The notes below the pieces were generated by a model. The model ran no database searches. It saw only the letters and a list, made by a program, of their open reading frames with translations, and was not told where the DNA came from. Shown one piece after another: positions 1-10,964 of a stretch of DNA of 64,000 nucleotides. Source of the DNA: Cryptomeria japonica (lineage: Eukaryota > Streptophyta > Pinopsida > Cupressales > Cupressaceae); assembly GCF_030272615.1 (NCBI RefSeq), contig NC_081408.1, forward strand, positions 770,687,336 through 770,751,335, in the 5' to 3' direction. The stretch's first letter is position 1. Every line of letters starts with the position of its first letter. The translations under genes were made by a program, and so were the position numbers.

Positions 1-1455
1 GATTCTCTTTCATCCTTTCACTTCGCACACACTCACAACCTATTCACTCACAATAAACTTACCCATTCCCATCATGGCTTGTTATTGATCTGCCTAAGAT
101 TGGTTAGCCATCCATAACCCTCCCTTTTCATCCCCTTTTCATCCATAATAAATCGGATCCTATCTGTGACTACGGCCAATTCCTAAGTCTAGTAATGGGT
201 GTGGAACTAAGAACGTCACATGTTTCAAGGAGTACAGTTTCTTCCAGCTTTCTTCAGTCTGTCCGCGCACAATCCGCAATAAAGCAGCATTTGCATCACC
301 AGTCCACAATAAAGTTCTGCCTTCTCCGCAATAAAGTATCAGTTTCATGGATTCAGTTAGTTTCAGATGAGACACACAGCAACAATGAGCTTCAACAAAA
401 TCAAATCTTTCAACAGACTCAGACAACATATGGTTCAATGCTATCTATCCTTTTTGTGAAAGTGAACATTGTGACCACAATCGAATAAGACTTAAACAAG
501 TGACAAGAGACACTAAACTTGAGGACTACAGTGGATGTTGGTGTCGAGTCTTGGTTTTCTTTTGATTTTATCTTTTGGTGACATGTCTTTTAGCTTTTCC
601 AGGATGTCTTTGACTAGAGATTCTATCTCCAGGATGTCTTTGACTAGAAAGGCGAGGATGGGGTATCGTCACCTATTTGCATTTGCTGTCTGTGGATTGT
701 CTTTTAGTAATGCTATGACTTGTCCAAGGATATGAGGACACTGTGAGTCTAGTATGAACTGGGGCATTCCTTGTTTGTGACTGTCTTATCTCCATGCAAA
801 CAGGTACAATGACTTTCTGGGCCGAACATATGCTTCGATTGTCATAACCTATTTTGCCATAATAAAGCTCAATGATGATAACGCACAAGAAGCTCTTTCA
901 TGTTCATATCTTCTATCTTTCATCCCCCTTTCTTGATTGACTTCCATTGTCCTTCTCGACTCTGCGTAGCCCGCTATCACATGACTGAGTATAATGACAC
1001 ACCAAAAACATTTGCATTTCATATAGTTACATCTGCATCACCACATATCAGCATTTCATACATACATATAGATATCACAATTGCATCACATCCTGCATAT
1101 AACACATGTTAGCACATCTCACATTTTCATTATGTAAATAATCATTTGCATTATCATATTCATCTGCATTACATACATTCACATTTGCATCATGCATTAC
1201 ATATACAACATAAAAGAACAAAAATATTGCATTGCATCATATAAGCATCCATATCATAAAACATGCATCACATAAGAACATCTTATCACATAGGTACACA
1301 TGCATATAGCTTCCGCAAAGATGGATCATCTCTCATATATAATCAAAAGTGTCATGATACAATGATGTCAAAAGAATCATATGGCTACAAAATCACCCGC
1401 AGGTGTCTACAATACAAAAATGGTACAATACTGATACATAGGGAGCCCTCTAAGG

Positions 1456-1919
1456 CTATGATGAACTCCCTCCCTCGGAGCCACCTAGCCTTGACGGAGT
1501 TTGAGCCCTAGAAGGACCCACCCCAAGATCAACTCTCCTGGCCCCTGTGTCCCCTGCAGTCACCCCTCGTGTCGTCCTATCCAGACAGAGGAACCCACTG
1601 ATAACTCCTGCCAACACTGTTGGTAGTGCTAATCTTGTCCATGTCATGGTATCCCATGCCACATGTCCCACCCTCATCCCTAGTCCTAGATCCTAGAACA
1701 CTCATCTCAGTGCATCCCTATCTCCGTCTCGATCATAGGGTACTAACTCCCCATCGATCAGTATCCATAGAATCCTATATACATCCTCCAAGGTGACTGT
1801 CATCTCACCCATCGGCAATGCAAACTACATGTCTCTGAGTGCCATCTCTCAGCCAGTGCAGTCAACAATCCCATGTTCACCCGAAACTCAGGCACATACA
1901 GAATGTATCTCAATTCCAT
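1456..1919 (-). pseudogene. Antisense plant mobile domain (PMD) frame of A1, frameshifted
   Basis: On the minus strand this reads as the N-terminal half of a plant mobile domain, the domain found in MAIN/MAIL1-type proteins and in some plant Ty3 elements. It has an ATG at 1917-1919 and homologues at 20133-19669 (A2) and 8195 downward (B). Compared with A2, A1 has lost one A in a run near 1817, which breaks the frame inside the conserved 'H-L-P-M-G-E-M-T-V-T' core. The downstream part (1677-1456) is a separate open stretch ending in a Ser/Gly-rich tail. The gene runs opposite to the element's own transcription. It is probably non-functional in this copy. Confidence 0.7.
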
Positions 1920-2044
1920 AACCTCAATCGCAACTCAGTCCTCGGCTGTCAACTCAGGTCGCAACCTCTGAGTCAATGGGAATCTCTCCCGTGACTCCAG
2001 CATCGGCAAGTACTCCTGCAGTCAAGCAAATCAAATCATGTCAG

Positions 2045-2335
2045 TCATAGTGGCATTCACTGTTTATCACAAAATGCTACTCGCTATCTAAATGCACATA
2101 GCTATTTATCCTAGTGACATTCACTGTTCATCACAAAGTGTTGCTATCTATCCTAGTAGTACTCCCTATTCATCACAAAGTACTACATGTGTGACACTCC
2201 CTGTTCATCACAAAGTGTTACTCACATTTGCACTCCCTGTTCATCACAAAGTGCTGCTCATATTTTAGTACTCCCTGTTCATCACAAAGTACTCTATCTT
2301 GGTACTCACTGTTCATCACAAAGTGCCTTGATCTA
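2045..2335. repeat. Minisatellite in family-A post-pol region (A1)
   Basis: About eight imperfect units of roughly 30-40 bp, each carrying the core GTTCATCACAAAGTG, often preceded by an inverted-looking CACT or AGTACT. The same array recurs in A2 at 20255-20545 with slightly different units. It lies between the antisense PMD frame and the polypurine tract, on the upstream side of the antisense frame. Confidence 0.85.
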
Positions 2336-2953
2336 TCTTAGTCTTCCCTAGAGGACCTTCTTGAGTGTATCCTCTCAGCAGCTTATCCAATCGACAGCGT
2401 ATGTTCATCACAGAATTGCCGATTTGACCTGGAAGACACAAATTCGCATTTTTGGACACAAACACATTTTCTTGACATAAATGCGCATTTATTACATTAC
2501 CTAGTATGCATTAATGACAACAATAAATGCATCAAAGTACGAGGAGGTTTTGTGGTACTCACTGGCTCTCCTGCCTCCGTTGGCCTCTAGAATCGGCGAA
2601 CACGGTCAAATCTATGAACCAAAGCCATCGCTGCTGACTGCTGTTGCTCTTTTCTTGCTCTGCACTATGATCTTCTAAGGGTGTGGATGACAATGAGGAT
2701 GTATTTTCCCCCGTGGTCTATCTTATAGATTGCCCTAGCTCTCATTTCCCGAGTCAGTCTTCCTTATCCCGTGACTTTGTCACTTTATCTGATCAGTCCA
2801 TTCTATCTCGTCTTTCTTATCGAGAGATTGTCTGCAATCTTTTCAGACATTTTCATCCAATCTCTCGAGGGGGCATATAATTCCCATCTTGGGGCAACTC
2901 TGTATCAGTTCATCTTATCTTCTTTGAAACAACGCGACAAGCCGCATTGTCTC

Positions 2954-2967
2954 AAAGAGGGGCAAAA
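2954..2967 (+). other. Polypurine tract of A1
   Basis: The purine-rich run AAAGAGGGGCAAAA directly abuts the LTR start TGTAGACAC. It is identical at the A2 and B LTR starts (21128-21141 and 9898-9911), as expected for the plus-strand primer site of reverse transcription. Confidence 0.85.
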
Positions 2968-3764
2968 TGTAGACACCCAAAATTGTCATGTCTAATTAAA
3001 TAAATATTTTATTTATTTAATTATCTAAGCCTAATTCTTCTATTAATTAAATAAATTTTTATTTATTTAATTAATTCATTTATCCTCTTCTAGCCTTATT
3101 TCTCATTTAAATAAATACATTTATTTATTTAAATTATCCCTTTCCTAAATTAAATAAATATTTTGTTTATTTAATTGTCCTACTTCTTCTATTAATTAAA
3201 TAAATCTTTATTTATTTAATTAATTCATTATCTTTTTCTACACATGACACATGTCATTCATCTCTTAATTCCTACACTACCTACCTCTTTCATTATTTTA
3301 TTATTTCCTCTACCTACCCTCTAATCCTAGCCGACCTCTCTTTTTACACCTCTCAATCTTATCCCTCCATTTCTTATTGTGTCTTCTATTTAAGGAGATG
3401 CTTTCTTCATTGTCAAACCCTAATCACTCAGCCTAATGACTAATCCTAATGACTGATTTTGGAGTACTTGGCTACACTACGATCCTACTTGCAACCACAT
3501 TCCGTTCTTTGTTGAGCTCTTGTGCATATAAAAATCTGAGAGCAAGTATATCAAGCAAGATCAATGGAGATAGGAAGAATGGAGATCAAAACCCTATTGG
3601 ACATGTGATGGTATAATCTTTGTGATTTTGAGTTATTTGCATTGTCTTAGGTAATCTTCATATGTTATGGTGGATCTTTGTTGTTGTTAGGCTAGGGTTT
3701 GGTGGTTGAATTCATTTAGCCTTTCAATATTGTTGTTTATTGTTATCCATTTTCACCATAAACA
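2968..3764 (+). repeat. 3' LTR of A1 (797 bp)
   Basis: It begins TGTAGACACCC and ends ...CACCATAAACA (TG...CA ends). It has the same order of A/T-rich blocks built from ATTAAATAAAT palindromic repeats as the two 771-bp A2 LTRs. A TATA-like CTATTTAAGG motif lies near 3388. The LTR is longer than in A2 because of small insertions. Confidence 0.88.
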
Positions 3765-3765
3765 C

Positions 3766-3792
3766 ATACATCTAAAGAAATTCTACACTTGA
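3766..3792 (+). pseudogene. Last codons of element B pol (integrase C-terminus)
   Basis: In frame, the sequence encodes HLKKFYT and a TGA stop (3769-3792). This matches the HLRRFYT end of the A2 frame at 17936. It places the A1 insertion point inside the last dozen codons of B pol. The rest of pol is off the window. Confidence 0.75.
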
Positions 3793-6229
3793 GTCGTCCA
3801 ATGCACAGATCAAGCAAAAAAATAAAAAAAGTATCAAAAATCATCACTAGGGTGAAAACCTGGCAAACAGGCACCTTGTGACACAAAAAAAAAAAAAAAA
3901 TCACGAAAAATATAAAAAAATCGAAAACAATAAAAAAGTGCAATAAAAACAAGTGGTGAAAACATAACATTAGGCACCATTTGTGAGAGAGAAACTCCTC
4001 TATCTATCAATACTTGCATCATATCTTTGGCTACATCTTATCTAAACACATAGCCATCGCATAACACTTATGCACGTAGCATTATCCTAGACATAATTAG
4101 CGTAGTCACTGTCCTTGATTTATCTGAATCATTTATCCGACTCATATCCTACCATGGCTTGGTGATCATTGTAAATATCCATATCGAAGTAGTATCGACA
4201 ACAAGGGGCAAAATCCTGACCTCGCTAGGGGCATTTTGCCTTGAGATTTTCAAACATTAGACCAAACACATAGCAAGACAACAAGGATTAGAACAACCAA
4301 CAGTGAACATGGCAACATGAGAGCACAATCATCAAAGGTAGACATCATGACATTGAACTAATTTCAACTGAACAAAAGATCTATTTGCAAGATGTTTTAT
4401 TTGACAAGAATACTTTTCAGATAGCATGTATGCTTACTTATGGTTGTTGATTTTTTCTTATCATATCTCCTAAGCAACTCAAGGATGTCTCAATGACTAG
4501 AGAAGCAAGGAAGGAATGCGATGTTTTATTTATCTATTGTTTGGTGAGAAAAGCCTTATACTATGCAAATTTGTCTTATGATGTGATCGGGTAACATATC
4601 ACTGAAGATATTTTGGATTTGTATGGGACAAAGGTTAACTCTTGTCTGTTTTACACAAGGCCATGTTGATTCAATTATACCTCGACGCTTGTGTCATCTT
4701 GCAATATCAAAATCCATGTAAGTCATACTCAGGTCATTATGGTTTAATTATACCATGATGCTTGTATCAACTTTCAACAAATCAAGGCTCAATGATGAAA
4801 ACAAAGGAAGCACTGACACTTTGATCAAAATAGATGAAAACATTTGGGAACGAGTATGCATTAGTATCATTTCATCATCATTATCATCTTAATATTGCAT
4901 TAGGTTGCATATCATTTTAATCTTGCATTAGTTTCATTATCCTTAACATCTTTATCTTGCATTAGGTTGCATATCATTTGAATCTTGCATTAGTATCATT
5001 ATCATTGTCATCTTAATCTCGTATTAGGTTGCATATCATTTTAATCTTGTATTAGTATCATTTATCATCTTAATCTTGCATTAGGTTGCATATCATTGCA
5101 TTAGGTTTCACATCATTATAATTTTAATCATGCATGTAAGTGCATTCTCACTATCATTATCACTATCATATTATGATTGCATTAGGTTGCAGAAAATTAT
5201 CATTATCACCATCATATCATTTTAAAATATTACATTTCATCTCATACATCTCATTTTCAAGATACATTTCATCTCATACATCTCATTTTGAAGATACATT
5301 TCACATCATACATCTCATTTTCAAGATACATTTCATGTTTCAAATCATTATCGCATTTTACGTCACTATCATAGTGCATATCATATCGAGAACACTTGGA
5401 ATTCTAGATTGCATTATCCAAAGTACACAAACACACAAAAACATATTAGAAACATTTGCACAATCATAAGCATCTGCAATCATCAAATCCAATCATCATA
5501 GGCATATCACCTTCCAAACATATAGTATCCATTAGACATGCATTGCAATCATCATAAAAGCATGTAGATCATAAAAATTAAAAAAACACTCATCACATCA
5601 TCTACATCATCATCCAAGCAAAAGTCATATAGATCAAAAGCATGTCATATAGCTCATCAAAATCAAAATAGCTACATCCATAATGAGTATAAGCATATCT
5701 ACTATCATATCATCATGCATATGTGTGACCACATGCCGATCCAAAGAAAAATCAATGATACAAGTCAAAGCCAATCATCAATGAAACAATAAAATGTCCA
5801 AAGTCCCTGGATATCATATCAATAACAATGTCCATGAAATCAAACAACATCAATATCAAGGAAATAAATGAACATCAATAATCAATGAGATCATTAGAGC
5901 ATCATATTAGAACATCAATGAGTATCATATCCACAGGATCAAAGTACAACAATGTATCATATCAAGAGATCATCAAAATACAATGATGTGTGTATATATC
6001 AATAAAGTACATAAAAAATACAACATCCGTGATCATAGTCAAGGGGTAGGATCAACATGGCCACCTCCAGAACCTGTCAGCCGAGAGCTCAAGCTACTTG
6101 CACTTGTGATGTTGCTAGGGGCATCCCTCCTAGGTCACATGACCCCCTCACTGCCTCCATGTCTATGAGATCCACCCTACTGAGAACTGGTTGCATAGCT
6201 AGGAGCCCGCTGAGCTATCAACACTGCCA
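3793..6229. other. Post-pol spacer of B with minisatellites; no gene seen
   Basis: The spacer is A-rich at first (3820-3950), then shares short motifs with the family-A post-pol spacer, such as CAAGGATGTCTCAATGACTAG near 4484. From 4858 to about 5190 there are roughly four 65-70 bp units with TTGCATTAGGTTGCATATCA. From 5225 to 5345 there are about four 31-bp units with CATCTCATACATCTCATTTT. From about 5400 to 6020 it is CAT-rich low-complexity DNA. I see no credible coding frame. Confidence 0.7.
4858..5345. repeat. Two adjoining minisatellites in B
   Basis: The first array (4858-5190) repeats a 65-70 bp unit containing TTGCATTAGGTTGCATATCA. The second (5225-5345) repeats a 31-bp unit containing CATACATCTCATTTTCAAGA. 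Both have unit-to-unit substitutions, so they are old. Confidence 0.8.
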
Positions 6230-8195
6230 CAAATTACAAGTCTCTATAATAGGTGGCTCACTTAGACTGATAGACGAAAGTCTGAATAGTCTTGCTTGTC
6301 ACTCCCTGTGTGGTGACCTGTCATAGGGTCTGCACTGTCTCCTCTCCCTGGCCTCGATGATCCCTCTCAGTATCCTGCTCAGTTGTAAGCTAAACAATCT
6401 ATTCCTGCGCCACTTGCAAACCCTACTGTGTTGTATCTCTCTCAGCCCGAGCGGTATCCCGCTCTAATGACACCATGGTAACCTGTCTCTGCAGCTATGT
6501 CACATGTGCCCGAGCTTGTGTGGGTTGACCCTGTAGAATCTACAACAAGGCCTGTAATACGGCTAGCTATGCCTACTTTTGATGCAGAGGCACTCTAATC
6601 TGTACCCCATGTGGCCGCGAAGGATGCAGATCTTGAGCACCAACGTGTCGAGGGGAAGGAGGGGGCATATCAATCCTCCTTCATTGAGAAAGTGGTTGAA
6701 CATGCTCCTCCTCCTCCTCCACCACCATCCCTCCCAATCCAATCAACCCTCCTCCACCAACCTTCTCAGACTCGATCTCCTCATCGGAAGAATCATTAGT
6801 CTCCCCCTCAGATCCGTCATCACCTGACCTCTCCTCGACCTCCACCGCAACAACATATTTGGCTTGCACTGACCCTCCTCGTCCCAACTGATACCTCCAT
6901 CCTCCTCCTCTCCTCCTCATACCTCGCCCACCACCCCTCACATTTCCTCATCCACCCCCACCACCACCTACTCCCCAACCGTGACCAATCACACCACCTC
7001 TAACATCGCTCCCACCCCTCTTGCCTCTCCCTCGTCCTCCACCTCAGTGACCTCCCCCTCGACCCTGATCATCATCATCATCATCGACCTCCTCGAGTGC
7101 AGAAATAGGCTCTCCTAGCCCTGCAAGTCATGGGAACCCGTGTGTCATGAAATAATAAGTATACTCAATTGTCATGCCTGCGTCAGACACATCTACTTGC
7201 ATGTTCCATACACTAAAGGGCAAGGAGTAGAACTCGGCTCAGGCTATGGCAAAATCTAGTGTCATCTCCAAATCTGTCCTCTCCTTGTGTACCCTAGCGT
7301 ACATGGCCATCCCTCGTGGCATAGGCTGCACATGACCAAAGTGCTGGTATACCTGAGGAAGAATGAACCACTCTACAACATAGGGGGTCCTACCCAACAT
7401 AAATTTTCTCAAAAACAAATATGGCACCTCAAATCCATCCTCGAGCCAAGGCTCACACAGTTGATATGACCTCCACACCACTATATCCATATCATCTAAG
7501 GCCTGTCTCCAATACTCCAACTTCCCAAACATCGACTAGGAAGCGACTTGTCTATACATCATCACATAGGGTGCACCTGCTAGTTTGAATCTATCCCCAA
7601 TCAGATGAGTCAGTGCTATATGCTCCTATGCCCAAATCTATAGTAGGGTGCACTTAGAAGGTAAACTAGCTGCATCATCATAGACAACTTGATGGAGCTC
7701 ATGATATAAGTGAGCGAGTAGACATATGCCCCAAGCGTATTGTGTGCACAGCTGCACCATCTGCCATAGAACCCAACCCCATCCAACCGACAACCCATGA
7801 GACCTCTTGTCAGGAATCAAGAAGCTACCAATCAAGCCTACCAATACTGAAGGGAGTGGGACATAGCTATCTACCATGTCCTGCCAAGCCAATAAGTAAC
7901 CTGCAATATGTGGATCACTTAACACCTCCCGTAGAGCATATGTCCCACCAACCTCCTCCACACCATACACGACCAACTCTCTTGTAATCAAAATCTGATG
8001 AATCCGATAGACGTCCTTGGGTGTCACTGTAATCTCACCCATCAGTAAATGAAAGGTGTTGTGCTCGTTGTGCCACCTCTCGACCAACGCGGTGAGTAGA
8101 GCGCTATTCTTACGATAGGAAGGCATCTCTAGCAAGTGTTTAAAACCACATGCCTCTATAACTGCTAAATCATCGACAGTCAAACGATCTCTCAT
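6230..8195 (-). pseudogene. Antisense PMD protein frame of element B, about 650 codons, interrupted by stops
   Basis: A single minus-strand frame can be followed from the ATG at 8195-8193 to about 6230. Residues 1-320 resemble a plant mobile domain: an N-terminal part with 'SALLTALVERWHNEHNTFHL', a middle 'GWGWVLWQMV' stretch, then 'YAWGICLLAHLYHEL' (about 7640-7760). Next come an acidic run (DDDDDD, near 7075), a Gly/Arg-rich RGG-like stretch (6880-7060), a Glu/Asp-rich stretch (about 6690-6840) and a Gln/Glu-rich coiled-coil-like C-terminus (6300-6560). Stops interrupt it, e.g. TAG at 7638-7640, 7626-7628 and 7536-7538 and TGA at 7239-7241. Most are one transition from CAG or CGA. It runs against the element's own direction, as the antisense ORFs known in Tat-lineage elements do. 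PMD proteins of the host act in transcription and silencing; a role here is inference. Confidence 0.75.
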
Positions 8196-8279
8196 AGACA
8201 AGGTCTTCGGGTATTTCTCCCGAAGCTGAAGAGCACCTCGCTGGATCTATATCAATAAGGGGGTATTATATCAATTTTA

Positions 8280-8960
8280 TCTATCCTAAGAAATAAAACA
8301 ATCAAAAATCCAACAAAAAAGACATCTATCAAGTGACGATAGTCATGACATCACACAAGGACTATCCTATCAACCAATCAAGTATCAGATCGAAAACCAA
8401 TCAATAAGACTCATAACACAAACAAGTCTCATATCAAAACCTAGCATCATATCACAAACAGACCACATCAAAATCAAGTTCATAATCAATCAAACAAGTA
8501 TCATATCGAAGATCATTCAATGAATCAAAAAACACATTGAAATCAAGTAGCATAATGCAAACAAGACTCATATCAAAGATCAATCAATCTATCACCCACC
8601 ATATCAAAACCAAGTTCCATATCGACAAGAGACCCATATCAAATCAGACCCATATCAACAAGAGAAACATATCGAAATTAGGACCCATATTGAATTAGGA
8701 CCCATATCAAAATTTAACTCATACCGACCAAGAACCATATCGACTTTGACCCATATCGAAATCAAGACCCATATCGAATCAGGACTTATAACGATATTGA
8801 CCCATATCGAAAATAGACCCATATCAAAAATTGACTCATATCAACCTTGAGACATATCAACTTTGATTGTCTTGATCCATACCAAAATTTGAACCATATC
8901 GAACTGACTGATATCGACGACTGACTCATATCAACAACCGACTCATACTAGTTCGCGACA
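8280..8960. repeat. Degenerate CCATATCGA minisatellite in B
   Basis: Many short units (about 15-22 bp) built around ACCCATATCGAAAT or ATCATATCAAAA follow each other, clearest at 8590-8960. The array lies just upstream of the antisense PMD frame, so any antisense transcript would cross it. Confidence 0.75.
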
Positions 8961-9116
8961 CACAAAGCAACATCACATCGACACAAATGACACAAACTAT
9001 CACGTCGACAAGGTGTAAAACTTCATAACGAACCTAATAATCAAAATTACACATGTTGAAAATATCTTAAAATTCAAAAAATGATGCGTTATTTCATATT
9101 TGCTAAAACAGTAAGT

Positions 9117-9250
9117 AAATGCGCTAAAAATTTCATCATATGCACTACAATAAACTTCATATGCGCTAAAATCTTAATCATAAGCAAAATAATCCTAATC
9201 ATATGCGCTACGACATTAATCATATGCGTGAAAAGAAAAATCAAATGTGC
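9117..9250. repeat. About 30-bp tandem units with ATCATATGCGCTA in B
   Basis: Four to five imperfect units with ATCATATGCGCTA or CTTCATATGCGCTAAAA are seen between the CCATATCGA array and the conserved block at 9362. Confidence 0.7.
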
Positions 9251-9361
9251 TAATTTTTTTTTTTAAATGGCAAAAAAACAAACCCTAGCGCTACAAATTT
9301 GAAAAATATACCAAAATCAACTAAAATCTAAGCTAAAAATTCACAAGGGTTAGAAAATCAA

Positions 9362-9435
9362 ACTCACTGGTGGGTCGTACTCCAGTTGCCTCTAAAATCG
9401 CCGAACTCACTCAAATCGATGAAGATGGTAAGGGG
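9362..9435 (-). promoter_or_regulatory. Conserved block upstream of the antisense PMD frames
   Basis: The sequence around GCCTCTAAAATCGCCGAACT (about 9390-9410) matches GCCTCTAGAATCGGCGAACA in A1 (about 2583-2602) and A2 (about 20757-20776). In all three it lies 0.6-1.2 kb upstream of the antisense frame and 0.35-0.55 kb before the LTR. It could be a leader or promoter element for the antisense gene. That role is inference from position and conservation only. Confidence 0.4.
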
Positions 9436-9897
9436 GTGCCATTTCTCCTCTCCACTCCAAAGCTCCAATTCTCAACTGACAAGTGTGCAAATGAGGTGGA
9501 AATGGGCCCTTGGAGACCTTATATAGCCCATGCTGACGCAGGTGGTTGTGATGCATCGGTGGATGTGTGGGGCATGTATACTCTATCCCCACATAGTCCT
9601 AACCCCATTTTTACATATCATTTTAATAAAATCTATCAGGCAATAAATTGAAAAAATCTAAAAAATCCAAAAAATCCAAAATTTTAAAAATCCAAAAAAT
9701 ATTTTTTTTTAATAAAAAACAAAAAAAATAAAAAATCTAAATATTCAAAAATCATCGTGCTTCACGTTGCTCTATCGAAAACCGCAATTTTTCTCAATTT
9801 ATTGCCCGAGGGGGCATATCATCATCATCATATCGAAAAATTTTGATGGCAAATTGAGCGTTTTTCTTTGAATCAACATGTGGTCACACATTGACTC
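9436..9897. other. Pre-LTR spacer of B, no gene seen
   Basis: This is noncoding spacer with an A-rich low-complexity stretch (9650-9750, runs like AAAAATCCAAAAAAT). It ends in a segment, GAGGGGGCATAT (about 9808), that resembles CGAGGGGGCATATAATTCC of family A (2866, 21040). Confidence 0.6.
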
Positions 9898-9911
9898 AAA
9901 GAGGGGCAAAA
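9898..9911 (+). other. Polypurine tract of B
   Basis: AAAGAGGGGCAAAA abuts the LTR start TGTAGACACC at 9912, identical to the family-A tract. Confidence 0.82.
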
Positions 9912-10902
9912 TGTAGACACCTAAAAGTTGCACAATTGCACAATGAATTAAGTGACTTTTAGTCGTTTAATTATCCCTAATTCTTCCAATTAATTAAATT
10001 AAAATTTAATTAATATCCCTATTCTTCTAATTAACCTTTTAATCAAATTAAAGATTTGATTAATTCTCCTTCTAGCCTAACCTATTAATTAAACTAAGGT
10101 TTGATCAAGTACCCTTATCCATTTGATTGGATAAATCTTATTTATTTGATTAAAACCCCTTTTTCCCTATTTGATTAAATTCACATTTAATTGAAAAATC
10201 CCTTTACATTTAAATAAATCAAAATTTATTTGTAAATCTCCCCACTTGCAAAATCCTACAAATGCAAGTTGCATCCCTTTTGGCTAAATTAAATCATTTT
10301 AATTTAACTAAAAATTCTATTTTCCCCACCCACTTGCAAAATCCTACATCTCCCACTTGCATCCTAATTTCTTCTAGAAACCCTCTAATCCACCTTAATC
10401 GTGCCTAATTCATCTAATCATGTCTCATCCCTAAATTTAGGGGAGTCATTTCCCTAAAAATGGGGAAAGTCTTCAAAATGTGTGGAAGACTCTACCTTCT
10501 TCAACAAGTTAACTTGTTGAGTCTTCCAAACATGTAAAGCTCTTACAAAACCACTAGAGCTTTTCCTCTTTGGGCAATTTAACCTTCCAAAGCCTCCCCA
10601 AGAGCATTTAATGCTTTTACAAGCCCACACCCCTTAGCCATGATAGTTGTCCCTTTAACTATTTTCCCATGTTGCACAAGAGTTTTCCTCTTGGGTAATA
10701 GCATGCCTCCTTGGGTAATGACATTATCCAATGTCCTAACCTCTAGAGGTTATCCCTAATGCTTGCTTAGCATCCTCTCAAGCCATCTCAAGGTGACATT
10801 TGTCAACTTGGGATTGGATTGAATCCCTCTCATGGATTGATAACTTTCAATCCTAGCCCTTGTTGAGATTACTCAATCTCAACCATCCATTTTTCTATTT
10901 TG

Positions 10903-10912
10903 CTATAAATAG
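10903..10912 (+). promoter_or_regulatory. TATA box of B LTR
   Basis: CTATAAATAG is conserved in the solo LTR (53933-53942, minus) and, as CTATAAATA, in LTR C (60812-60820). It is the likely core of the retrotransposon promoter. Confidence 0.7.
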
Positions 10913-10959
10913 AGCCCATTCCTTCTTCAATTCATCTAATCCTTTTGTGCATCCAAATT

Positions 10960-10964
10960 ATAGT
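10960..10964. other. Target-site duplication of A2, left copy (ATAGT)
   Basis: ATAGT precedes the 5' LTR and recurs exactly at 21913-21917 after the 3' LTR. Flanking sequence on both sides is element B LTR. Confidence 0.9.

Larger units (their letters stand above)
1..3764 (+). mobile_element. Ty3/Tat-type LTR retrotransposon family A, copy A1, 3' part only
   Basis: This is the 3' end of a family-A element whose gag/pol lies outside the window. The stretch is a near-identical match, base by base over long runs, to the post-pol region and 3' LTR of the complete copy A2 (about 18210-21912). It contains in order a post-pol spacer, an antisense plant-mobile-domain frame, a minisatellite, a polypurine tract and an LTR ending at 3764. 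Immediately after the LTR the sequence switches to the last codons of another element's pol, so A1 inserted into element B. The 5-bp duplication expected on the right would be CATAC (3765-3769); its left partner is off the window. Confidence 0.88.
3765..10964 (+). mobile_element. Ty3/Tat-type element B: end of pol, post-pol region and left part of its 3' LTR
   Basis: Only the 3' portion of this host element is present; its gag/pol would lie left of A1, outside the window. It starts with the last codons of pol, then an A-rich spacer and the 'GGTGAAAAC...GGCACC' motif also found after pol in A2 (about 18013-18140). Next come several minisatellites, the antisense PMD frame, a polypurine tract (9898-9911) and an LTR from 9912. 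The LTR is split by A2 and resumes at 21918. B is therefore older than both family-A insertions it carries. Confidence 0.8.
9912..10964 (+). repeat. 3' LTR of element B, left segment (interrupted by A2)
   Basis: It starts TGTAGACACCTAAAAG after the polypurine tract. The LTR holds alternating AATTAAAT blocks and a TATA box, CTATAAATAG (10903-10912), about 50 bp before the A2 insertion. It is homologous to the minus-strand solo LTR at 53467-54870: both have GAGCCCATT after the TATA and the AGATTACTCAATCTCAACCA or reverse motif before it. It breaks at 10964 and continues at 21918. Confidence 0.85.

Noticed and set aside
1-500. Small frames near the left edge (for example 195-488)
   Set aside because: They lie in the family-A post-pol spacer and are not kept open in the homologous A2 region (18400-18690).
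2045-2335. Possible CRISPR-like array
   Set aside because: The units are imperfect tandem copies without unique spacers, in a plant retroelement; the same array occurs in A2.
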